A stretch of DNA of 64,000 nt. Origin: Acidobacteriota bacterium. GTDB taxonomy: Bacteria > Acidobacteriota > Terriglobia > Acidiferrales > UBA7541. This document shows, piece after piece, positions 29,323 through 37,958 of this stretch. Numbering within the stretch: position 1 is the first letter of the stretch; each line of letters starts with the position of its first letter. The notes below the pieces were generated by a model that had not been told where the DNA came from, searched no databases, and saw nothing but the letters and a program-made list of their open reading frames with translations. The stretch lies in assembly GCA_013289665.1 (NCBI GenBank), contig JABCZN010000005.1, positions 171,810 to 235,809 on the forward strand, in the 5' to 3' direction. Position numbers and translations under genes: made by a program.

Positions 29323-30363
29323 ATGAACAAGAATGGTTACAACCTGAGGTCGGTGTTCAGCCTTTTTTCGTCCGACCTGGCAATCGATCTGGGGACCGCC
29401 AACACGCTGGTGTTCGCGCACGGCAAAGGCATCGTCGTCAACGAGCCGTCCATCGTGGCCATCAACAAGTCTAGTGGCGAAGTCGTCGCCGTCGGCCGCG
29501 AGGCGAAAGACATGCTGGGCCGGACGCCGGGCAATGTCGTGGCCATCAAGCCGATGAAAGACGGCGTCATCGCCGATTTCAAAGTCACCGAAAAAATGCT
29601 CACGTATTTCATCCAGAAGGCGCACAACCGCCGCGTTCTGGTCCATCCGCGCATCGTGATCGGCGTGCCCAGCGAAATTACGCCGGTGGAAAAACGCGCG
29701 GTACAGGACTCCGCGTATCGCGCGCGCGCCAGCGAGGTTTATCTGGTCGAGCAGGCCATGGCGGCGGCCATCGGGGCCGGCCTGCCGATTGAAGAGCCGT
29801 CCGGAAACATGGTCGTTGATATTGGCGGCGGCACCACCGACATCGCGGTGATTTCCATGAGCGGCATCGTTTATTCGCGTTCCGTTCGCGTGGCCGGCAA
29901 CGAAATGGATGAAGCGGTGATGCAGTATCTGAAGCGCAAGTACAACCTGCTGGTCGGCGAGCGCACCGCGGAACAGATCAAGATGGAGATCGGCTCGGCG
30001 TACCCGCTCGAAAAGCCGCTGACGATGGAAGTGAAAGGTCGCAACCTGATCGAAGGCGTGCCGCGCACCGTAACGATTGACGACAGCGAAATCCGCGAAG
30101 CCCTCAGCGAATGCGTGGCCACGATTCTAAACGCGGTGCGCGTGGCGCTGGAGCGCACGCCACCCGAGCTTTCGGCCGACATCAGCGACCGCGGCATCGT
30201 GCTGACCGGCGGCGGCGCCTTGCTCAAGAATCTGGACAAGCGCATCCGCGAAGAGACCGGCTTGCCAGTTTCGATCGCCGATGATCCCCTGGCCTCGGTG
30301 GTGCTGGGCACCGGCAAGATGCTGAGCGATTTCAAACTGCTGCGCCAGGTTTGCATCGACTGA
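29323..30363 (+). CDS. mreB: rod shape-determining protein MreB
   Basis: DLAIDLGTANTLVFAHGKGIVVNEPSIVAINK; VGVPSEITPVEKRAV-type motifs; DIGGGTTDIAVISMSGIVYSRSVRVAGNEMDEAV. Confidence 0.97.
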   Translation: MNKNGYNLRSVFSLFSSDLAIDLGTANTLVFAHGKGIVVNEPSIVAINKSSGEVVAVGREAKDMLGRTPGNVVAIKPMKDGVIADFKVTEKMLTYFIQKAHNRRVLVHPRIVIGVPSEITPVEKRAVQDSAYRARASEVYLVEQAMAAAIGAGLPIEEPSGNMVVDIGGGTTDIAVISMSGIVYSRSVRVAGNEMDEAVMQYLKRKYNLLVGERTAEQIKMEIGSAYPLEKPLTMEVKGRNLIEGVPRTVTIDDSEIREALSECVATILNAVRVALERTPPELSADISDRGIVLTGGGALLKNLDKRIREETGLPVSIADDPLASVVLGTGKMLSDFKLLRQVCID

Positions 30364-30513
30364 GAGAGTTTTTGGTTGATCGTTGTAAGTTGCGAGTTTT
30401 CCTTTGGAAATTGCAGCGTCGGAATTTCGCACGTCTCCCGGCCGCGGAAACCGATGCTCGATGAAGGTTTGGGTTTTAGTTAAAACTAAGAACTTTTTAC
30501 TGAGAACTTTTCC

Positions 30514-31428
30514 ATGGTTGGGATTCCTTCCAGACACAAATCGCTCGCGCTGCTTGCCGGCGTGCTGCTGGCGCAAGTGCTGATGCTGGCGGTCGAGGTA
30601 AAGCGCGATTCCCGCGGCCGGCTGATCCGCGTCTGGAGCATGACCGCGGTGACGCCGTTTGAAAAAGGCGGCGCCTGGGGATTCGGCAAGGTTCGCGGCG
30701 TGTGGGACCACTACTTCGCGCTGCAAGGAACTACCCGCCAGAACGAAGAGCTCCGCAACGAAAATGGCGAGCTTAAACTGACCATTTCGCAATTGCAAAG
30801 CAAAGCTGCCGAGGCCGACCGGCTCGCCCTGCTGCTGAATTTCCGGCAATCCCACGAAAGAATACCCATGGTCATGGCGCGCGTGATCGGCGCCAGCGCC
30901 GGCACCGCGAGCCACACCGTCGAGATCGACCGCGGGGAACGCGATGGCATACGCCGCAACATGGCCGTGATCACGCCCGATGGCGCGGTCGGCAAAATCA
31001 TCGAAATCTATCGCGATACCGCTCAGGTCCTGCTGCTCAGCGACAAAGAGGGCGGCGCAGGGGCGATGATCGTGGGTTCCCGCGTTCAGAGCCCGGTAAA
31101 AGGCACGGGCGAACCGATGCTTTCGATGAGCTACGTCGCGGCCGAGGAAACGGTCAACGCCGGCGAAAAAATCGTCACGAGCGGAATGGACAAGATCTTT
31201 CCGCGCGACGTGCCGATCGGCACAGTGCTGGATGTGAAACAGGGCAACCCCTTCAAGCAGATCCGCGTGAGGCCCGCCGCGAGGCTCGACCGGCTGGAAG
31301 AAGTGATTGTGCTGCTGACCCAGGAACCTGTGAATTTCAAGAACGACGCCGGAGGCGAAAGCGCGCAGCCCGCGGCAGGAAATTCCGCTCCACCTGCGTC
31401 GGGGAAGCCTGCGGCAGAGAAGCCATGA
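30514..31428 (+). CDS. mreC: rod shape-determining protein MreC
   Basis: coiled-coil then VMARVIGASAGTASHTVEIDRGERDGIRRNMAVITPDGAVGKIIEIYRDTAQVLLLSD; follows mreB. Confidence 0.93.
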   Translation: MVGIPSRHKSLALLAGVLLAQVLMLAVEVKRDSRGRLIRVWSMTAVTPFEKGGAWGFGKVRGVWDHYFALQGTTRQNEELRNENGELKLTISQLQSKAAEADRLALLLNFRQSHERIPMVMARVIGASAGTASHTVEIDRGERDGIRRNMAVITPDGAVGKIIEIYRDTAQVLLLSDKEGGAGAMIVGSRVQSPVKGTGEPMLSMSYVAAEETVNAGEKIVTSGMDKIFPRDVPIGTVLDVKQGNPFKQIRVRPAARLDRLEEVIVLLTQEPVNFKNDAGGESAQPAAGNSAPPASGKPAAEKP

Positions 31429-31958
31429 ACGACACTTTCGAACTCCGCGGCAGTGAATCGCACATCGAAGTCCACAAATTTTTTCCCGGCGCGGTGGTCG
31501 GAATCGCGGTTCTTTCCCTGGTGCTGCAGCGCATTCTTCCCGTTTATCTTCCGCGGCTCGAAATCCTGGATCTCCCGCTCCTCGCCACCATTTATTTCGG
31601 GCTCAGCCGGCGCAATCCTTCGACAGGCTTGCTGCTGGGCACGATGATGGGGCTCATGCAGGACAGCCTGAGCGGGCCGGTGGTTCCGCTGGGCGAATAT
31701 GGGATCGCCAAGACGGTGATCGGCTACCTGGCTTCCTCAATTGGTTCGCGCCTGGACACTGAGCATCCGCTGGCACGATTTGCCTTGGTGGCCGTCTTCT
31801 ACGTGGTGCACCAGTCCATCCTGACGGTCGTCCGCCGCCTGCTCCTGAACGAGCCCGAGGCGTGGTTCAACATGCACCTCGCTATCGCTTCGCTGGTCAA
31901 TGCCGTCCTGGGCGTCATCCTTTTCGTCGGCCTCGATCGCCTCCGCCGCTCCTCTTGA
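31425..31958 (+). CDS. mreD: rod shape-determining protein MreD
   Basis: multi-TM 177-aa ORF overlapping mreC by 4 nt (ATGA). Confidence 0.88.
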   Translation: MNDTFELRGSESHIEVHKFFPGAVVGIAVLSLVLQRILPVYLPRLEILDLPLLATIYFGLSRRNPSTGLLLGTMMGLMQDSLSGPVVPLGEYGIAKTVIGYLASSIGSRLDTEHPLARFALVAVFYVVHQSILTVVRRLLLNEPEAWFNMHLAIASLVNAVLGVILFVGLDRLRRSS

Positions 31959-32056
31959 GCCTTAAAGCAGCGAGCTCGCGTATCTGCTCAGCCCAATCTG
32001 CCCCGGCACTTTCAGCTTCGACTGGGGTCCGATAGCAGCGAATTGGCTCCCGGTCG

Positions 32057-33358
32057 TCAGTGCGCCAGCAGGAACTGCTTGAAGTCTTCGTAATTGCTGC
32101 TGACGGGCAGCGAGAGTTTGGGGCGCTCGAGGTATTCCGCGAGGCGCGAAGGCAGTGGCGGCCCGACGCCAATTCCCTTCTCGACGATTTCCGCGAATTT
32201 CGCGGGATGCGCCGTGGCCAGCACCAGGCCCTGTGACGGCTCCGGATGCTCCTTGCGATAGGCTTCCCAGGCCAGCAGCCCGACGGCCGTGTGCGGGTCG
32301 GAAATATACCGGTAGCGATCCCAGACCGCACTCATCTGGTTCAGCGTCTCCGCGTCGGTGGCGCGGTGTCCCCAGATTTCCTTGCGCACGTTTTCCAGGC
32401 GATTGCGGCATAAATCGAGCAGCCGCGGAAAATTATTGGGATTGCCTACGTCCATCGCGTTTGAATAGGTGGCGACGGCCGGCCGCGGATGATACTCTCC
32501 GCTTCGCAAATATTCCGGCACTGCGTCGTTGGCATTCGTGGCGGCTATAAATCGCGCCACTGGCAGGCCGATGCGTTTGGCGAAAATTCCCGCCGTCAGG
32601 TTGCCGAAATTCCCGCTTGGCACGGAGACAATCAGCGGAACGGAGGCCACCGGCAACTGCCGGTACGCCGCCACGTGATAAAACATCTGCGGCAGCAGGC
32701 GGCCGACATTGATCGAATTCGCCGAAGTCAGAAACGCGCGTTGGTTCAGCGCTTCGTCCGCAAACGCCTGCTTCACCAGCCGCTGGCAATCGTCGAACGT
32801 GCCGGAAACTTCAAGTGCAGTGATGTTTTCGCCGAGTGTTGTGAACTGCTTCTCCTGCGCCTCGCTGATGCGCTTCGAGGGATAAAGAATCACCACGCGG
32901 ATTCCCGCGACGCGCAGAAATCCGTGAGCCACGGCGCTTCCCGTGTCACCCGATGTCGCCACCAGCACGGTCAGCGTGCGCGATTCGCCGCGCACAAAAT
33001 ATCCCATCAGGCGCGCCAGGAACCGCGCGCCAAAATCCTTGAAAGCCAGCGTGGGGCCGTGAAACAACTCCAGTACGTGCAGCGCAGGCGAAAGCGAAAC
33101 CAGCTTCACCGGAAAATTGATGGCCTCCGCCACGATCTGCCACAACATTTCTTCCGGCACGTCCGGCGTCGCGAAGGGGCGCACCACGCGGAAGCAGACT
33201 TCCGTGAACGGAAGCCGGCGGAACTCTTCCAGTTCTTCGGGCGTATGTCGCGCGATCTCGACAGGCATGTATAACCCGCCGTCGGGTGCAAGTCCCCGCA
33301 GCACCGCTCCCCGGAGTGACGTCAGCGGCGCTCTTCCCCCCGTGCTTCGATATCTCAT
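32057..33358 (-). CDS. thrC: threonine synthase (second copy, different class from 14580-15782)
   Basis: MRYRSTGGRAPLTSLRGAVLRGLAPDGGLYMPVEI; HGPTLAFKDFGARFLARLMGYF; VATSGDTGSAVAHGFL; SVPSGNFGNLTAGIFAKRIGLP. Confidence 0.95.
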   Translation of the reverse strand: MRYRSTGGRAPLTSLRGAVLRGLAPDGGLYMPVEIARHTPEELEEFRRLPFTEVCFRVVRPFATPDVPEEMLWQIVAEAINFPVKLVSLSPALHVLELFHGPTLAFKDFGARFLARLMGYFVRGESRTLTVLVATSGDTGSAVAHGFLRVAGIRVVILYPSKRISEAQEKQFTTLGENITALEVSGTFDDCQRLVKQAFADEALNQRAFLTSANSINVGRLLPQMFYHVAAYRQLPVASVPLIVSVPSGNFGNLTAGIFAKRIGLPVARFIAATNANDAVPEYLRSGEYHPRPAVATYSNAMDVGNPNNFPRLLDLCRNRLENVRKEIWGHRATDAETLNQMSAVWDRYRYISDPHTAVGLLAWEAYRKEHPEPSQGLVLATAHPAKFAEIVEKGIGVGPPLPSRLAEYLERPKLSLPVSSNYEDFKQFLLAH

Positions 33359-34068
33359 GCGCCGGGTTCCGCCTTTCTGGTTTTGCCCGCGCGCTCGATT
33401 TGTCGCCGGACCAGTTCAAGAAAACCAGCGCCCGCCCGTTTTTTGTCCGCTGCTTCGGGCCAGATCGGTTCACGCAAATCAGAGACCGATATCGAGCAAT
33501 GCGCGAGCGCTTCGTAACTCCGTCGGCGCGCGCCAATCAATGTCGGGTAGCAGCGGGCAACAGTTTCCTCCGGGTGTTCTCCCGCGCGGGCCTGAAACGC
33601 GTCGCGCCACAGCACCGGCTTCGGGTCCTCCAGGTAACGTTCGATCAGCAACTGCTGCTCATCGCGCGAGGCCGCGAGATAAACCACCAGCATTTGCTGG
33701 CGCAGGCGATGGAGCAGGCGATTTCCCGCGTAAATCACGCTGCCGGTCGTATCGAGCACCAGATCCTGCTCGGGTTTGTTTTCAAGGCCGGTCAAAACTT
33801 CCTCGAGCACCGCGATCTCCTCGGCGAGATACGCCGCTTCGCGCTCGGCGTATGTGGGGAGGTGCGGCCAGCCCATCCACGCAGCCACGCCGTTGATGCC
33901 GCTGTAGCCGCCGGCGCTGAGCACGGACTTCAACCGGTCTTCAATCTGAGTGTCGCAGGAGACCCTGGGATAACCTGCCGCGGCAATGCGCGTGGTCCAA
34001 TAGGACTTTCCGCCGCCGGACATCCCGATGAGCGCAAGTCGCAACGGCTTATTCGAATGAGGCCACAT
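33355..34068 (-). CDS. P-loop kinase, shikimate-kinase-like
   Basis: LRLALIGMSGGGKSYWTTRIAAAGYPRVSCDTQIEDRL (Walker A), VLDTTGSVIYAG; stop overlaps thrC start (ATGA, 33355-33358). Confidence 0.75.
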   Translation of the reverse strand: MWPHSNKPLRLALIGMSGGGKSYWTTRIAAAGYPRVSCDTQIEDRLKSVLSAGGYSGINGVAAWMGWPHLPTYAEREAAYLAEEIAVLEEVLTGLENKPEQDLVLDTTGSVIYAGNRLLHRLRQQMLVVYLAASRDEQQLLIERYLEDPKPVLWRDAFQARAGEHPEETVARCYPTLIGARRRSYEALAHCSISVSDLREPIWPEAADKKRAGAGFLELVRRQIERAGKTRKAEPGA

Positions 34069-34535
34069 AGAGAAACAGAAAGTGTAAAGGACTCCGCGCC
34101 ATCAAAGAAAATGAAAAGCACCGCGTCATCTTGATGAGTTTAATTTATACGAAAGGGGCAGCCTTCGGAAGGCAAGCCCCTGGGGTGTTTCCAGGCGAAT
34201 CGAATGAAAATCCTCGACTGAAGGACCCTCGTTTCTCTTTCTGGTCTGAACTTCGGGCGCTTTCCCGTCGGCTCCTCGGGGCCACACTTGCGTCCAGAAA
34301 CCCAGTAATCAGCCCGCTACCTGTACTTCAGGACGAGTTGCGTGCCCCACTTGCGGGTGCTACTTTGGGAAAGGCTTCTGAAATGAGACGGTTTCAGCGG
34401 CCGAGCGACGATTTCGGGAGCTTCGACAGGCGGACTGGAGCCTTTTTTGAGCCTCGCCGACCGGAGAGTTCGCACTTCAACGCTTTAGTAAAAGAATTTG
34501 CGCGAGCGGACGCCGCTCAGTCCTGAGAAATATAT

Positions 34536-36497
34536 TTGCTCGCGCGCGGGTTTCGCGTGTCGTACTGGTTTCGCAACGATAATCGACTGCCGCAAGAAAG
34601 GCTGGCCGCCTCCTCCTACGTGATTGTGGGCATGATCACGCTTCTGCTGCTGGGTTTCTGGAAACTCCAGGTCATTGATTCGGACAAGTACGGGGCGATG
34701 GCGGAGCGCAATCGCGTGCGTTCCATTCCCATCATCGCGCCGCGCGGACGCATGCTCGATCGCGACGGGCGCGTGCTCGTGGATAATTATCCTTCCTTCA
34801 GCGTCCTGCTGCTCCGCGACGACTTGGCCGCGGTGGAGAAGAATCTGCCCGCGATTGCCGACGGCCTGGGTCTTTCGCTGGACGATTTGAAGGACCAGTT
34901 GAATAACACTGGCGCGCTCCCCAAATTCCAGCCCATCGTCATCAAGCCCGAAGCCACGCAAGGCGACGTGGCATTCATCGAATCGCATCGCGCCGATATT
35001 CCACTTCTTGAGATGCTCATGGTGCACCGCCGGCGCTATCTTCCCGGCGGTTTCATGTCCCACGCCAGCGGGTATGTCGGCGAAGTCAGCGAGCAACAGA
35101 TCGAAGCAAGCAACGGAAAATATCGTCCGGGAGACGTCGCGGGGAAGTCCGGCCTGGAGCGCCAGTACAACGATATGCTGGTTGGCACGGACGGCATGCG
35201 TCGCGTGATCGTCAACAGCATCGGCAAGGAAATGGGCCGCCTTTCGCAGCAGGAGGCCATTCCCGGCAAGCAGATTCAGCTGACGATTGACTATGATTTG
35301 CAGCAGATTGCCGAGGAAGCTCTCGCCGGCAAGAAAGGCGCCGTGGTGGCGCTGGACCCGAGCACAGGGGAAATCCTCGCGTTTGTCAGCCGCCCGGCGC
35401 CGGATCCCAATGATTTCGCGATTCGCGTTTCGAAAGAAGAATGGCTACGGCTGAACACGGACCCTGACCGTCCGCTGCTGAACCGCGTGACGCAGGCGCA
35501 ACTCGCGCCGGGATCGGTGTTCAAGATCGTGATGGCCACGGCGATGCTCGAAGAAAAAGTGCCGCCGGAGAACTTTACGGCATTTTGCCCCGGGTACGCG
35601 ACGTTCTATGGCCGCCAGTTCAAGTGCTGGGTCTACGGCAAAGCCGGGCACGGCGTGATGGACGTCCACAACGCCATCGTCCATTCCTGCGACGTTTTCT
35701 TCTACAACATCGGCATGCGCATGGGCATTGACCGCATTGCAAAGTACGCAAAGTTGCTCGGCCTGGGCGCAAAAACCGGAATTGATCTGCCCTCCGAAGA
35801 ATCCGGGCTGGTGCCATCGGAAGAATGGGTGCAGCGCGTGTTTCACCGCAAGTGGTATCCGGGCGAAACGATTTCTGTTTCGATCGGGCAGGGCGCTGTG
35901 ACCGTAACTCCCATGCAGATCGCTTCGATGATCGGCGGCCTCGCATCCGGCGGCGACTTCAAGCAACCCCATCTGCTCAAAGATGCACAAAACATCGGCG
36001 ATCGTCGCGTGAGCATCTCCGATTCGACGGTGGAAAAAGTGACCCAGGGCATGTACGGGGTGGTCAACGAGGGCGGCGGCACCGGCGCGGCGATCAAACT
36101 GCAAGGCATCGAATTCTGCGGTAAGTCCGGGACCGCGCAAGTCATTGGCGCGGACGCAAAGAGCCGCTTTGGCAAGGGCGAAAAGAAATTCAACAACAAC
36201 GCCTGGTTTGTTGGCTACGCTCCGCGTCGGGATCCCGAAATTGTCGTGACCGTGCTTGTCGAAGAAGGCGGCCACGGAGCTTCGGCTTCCGGCCCGATCG
36301 CCCGCGATATCATCAAGGCTTACTACGACAAGAAAGCGAAGAAGGGCCAGGGGCAAACGACGGTGGAATTCAAGCGCTACGATCTCGACGGGGATTCAGG
36401 AGCGCACGTTGCCGAGCAGTCCAGGCCCGCAAGCAAGCCGGAACAAGCGGCCGCCGTGATTGAGCCTGCGTCCGGAAAAAAACCGAGGCCCGAATAG
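34536..36497 (+). CDS. mrdA: penicillin-binding protein 2 (peptidoglycan D,D-transpeptidase)
   Basis: APRGRMLDRDGRVLVDNYPSFSVLL; LAPGSVFKIVMATAML (SxxK); HSCDVFFYN (SxD-like SCD); FCGKSGTAQV (KSGT); TTG start. Confidence 0.95.
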   Translation: MLARGFRVSYWFRNDNRLPQERLAASSYVIVGMITLLLLGFWKLQVIDSDKYGAMAERNRVRSIPIIAPRGRMLDRDGRVLVDNYPSFSVLLLRDDLAAVEKNLPAIADGLGLSLDDLKDQLNNTGALPKFQPIVIKPEATQGDVAFIESHRADIPLLEMLMVHRRRYLPGGFMSHASGYVGEVSEQQIEASNGKYRPGDVAGKSGLERQYNDMLVGTDGMRRVIVNSIGKEMGRLSQQEAIPGKQIQLTIDYDLQQIAEEALAGKKGAVVALDPSTGEILAFVSRPAPDPNDFAIRVSKEEWLRLNTDPDRPLLNRVTQAQLAPGSVFKIVMATAMLEEKVPPENFTAFCPGYATFYGRQFKCWVYGKAGHGVMDVHNAIVHSCDVFFYNIGMRMGIDRIAKYAKLLGLGAKTGIDLPSEESGLVPSEEWVQRVFHRKWYPGETISVSIGQGAVTVTPMQIASMIGGLASGGDFKQPHLLKDAQNIGDRRVSISDSTVEKVTQGMYGVVNEGGGTGAAIKLQGIEFCGKSGTAQVIGADAKSRFGKGEKKFNNNAWFVGYAPRRDPEIVVTVLVEEGGHGASASGPIARDIIKAYYDKKAKKGQGQTTVEFKRYDLDGDSGAHVAEQSRPASKPEQAAAVIEPASGKKPRPE

Positions 36498-36535
36498 AGT
36501 CAGGATGTTTTAAAAGTGTTCGAGACAGAAACACG

Positions 36536-37624
36536 ATGAACGAAACAACCGGAACACGCGATTACGACTGGTGGCTGCTGGCCATCATCGCGGCCATCTG
36601 TGCTCTGGGCGTTGTTGAAATCTATTCCGCCACGCACGGCAGCGCGCTGGTTGGCATGCACACCAAGCAAATCCGCTGGCTGGTGATCGGGTTCGTGCTG
36701 ATGTTCGTTCTCTCGCGGATTGACTATCACCTGATCATGGACCAAGCGCCGGTGCTCTATATTGTTGGTATATCGGCACTTGTTGCCGTTTTGCTGGTCG
36801 GGCACACGCGCTTTGGCGCCAAGCGCTGGATTCCTGTCCTCGGCGAATTTCTCCAGGTGTCAGAATTGGTCAAATTGATTATAATCATCGTATTGGCGCG
36901 CTTCTTCGCAGAGGTGCGTACCGATGAGCTTTCCCTGCAGGATTTGATCAAGGCAGGGCTCCTGGTAGGAATACCGCTGGTCTTAATTCTGAAACAGCCT
37001 GATCTCGGCACCGCCCTCGTTTTGATGCCGATGCTGATCGTTGGCGCATTTCTGGCCGGGCTGCAATGGAGACATGCCGCGGTGATTATCCTAATCGGCG
37101 TCTTGATGCTGCCCGTCGGGTGGCATTTCTTGAAACCGTACCAGAAGGAAAGGGTCACTTCGTTTTTGCATCCCGAAGAAGACGCGAAGGGTTCCGGCTA
37201 TCAGGTCTTGCAGTCCAAGATCGCCGTGGGCTCGGGCGGCTTCTGGGGGAAGGGCTTCGGCAACGGCAGCCAGAATCAACTTGGGTACATTCCGGTCCGG
37301 TATTCCGACTTCATCATGTCGGCTTGGGCGGAAGAACAGGGATTCAAAGGCGTGCTGCTTGCTCTCGGGCTGTACATGGCGCTATTGTTACGACTAGTCC
37401 AGAACGCTCAGCGCGCCAAAGATCGCGCGGGAATGTTTCTGGTCATGGGAGTCACAGCAGCGCTTGGCTTTCACGTTTTGGTAAATGTGGCCATGGTCAT
37501 CGGGGCCATGCCGGTTACCGGCATTCCGTTACCCCTGATGTCCTATGGAGGATCCGCCACGCTGTTTGTTTTCCTGGCGATAGGCCTGGTAATGAATGTC
37601 CGGCTGCGCCGATTCGTTAACTAG
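36536..37624 (+). CDS. rodA: rod shape-determining protein RodA (SEDS)
   Basis: multi-TM; QPDLGTALVLMPML; FIMSAWAEEQGFKGVLLAL; NVAMVIGAMPVTGIPLPLMSYGGSATLFVFLAIGLVMNV. Confidence 0.95.
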   Translation: MNETTGTRDYDWWLLAIIAAICALGVVEIYSATHGSALVGMHTKQIRWLVIGFVLMFVLSRIDYHLIMDQAPVLYIVGISALVAVLLVGHTRFGAKRWIPVLGEFLQVSELVKLIIIIVLARFFAEVRTDELSLQDLIKAGLLVGIPLVLILKQPDLGTALVLMPMLIVGAFLAGLQWRHAAVIILIGVLMLPVGWHFLKPYQKERVTSFLHPEEDAKGSGYQVLQSKIAVGSGGFWGKGFGNGSQNQLGYIPVRYSDFIMSAWAEEQGFKGVLLALGLYMALLLRLVQNAQRAKDRAGMFLVMGVTAALGFHVLVNVAMVIGAMPVTGIPLPLMSYGGSATLFVFLAIGLVMNVRLRRFVN

Positions 37625-37958
37625 CCATTCGCCAGTTCCGAGCGCGACCTGCTTCAGGAAGTTTGCGCCGGACCCGCGGACCGATCAAAGTTCGGCCCGC
37701 TTGTTGTTCAAGAAGGAATTTACGAGTGAGGATAGCATCGTCCGCCGTTACCCCGGGAGCTTCCCGGCAACGGCCCAGCCTCGATAGCATGAGGTTTTCG
37801 CAAAACGAAAGCCGCAACCCGGCTTCCCCCTCCGGCTTCGAACGCAATGCCGCAACAATACTGTTGTCGCCAGCGTGTCCCGGTACACACCGGGGCGGCG
37901 CCTTGCCCTGGACCTCTGTCAATGAGGGTCCCGCGGCGGTGCATCCCAAGGAGTTTTC

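Noticed and set aside
34131-34526. 131-aa ORF between kinase and PBP2
   Set aside because: No motif, Arg/Pro/Ser-rich, lies in the divergent promoter region; not supported as a gene
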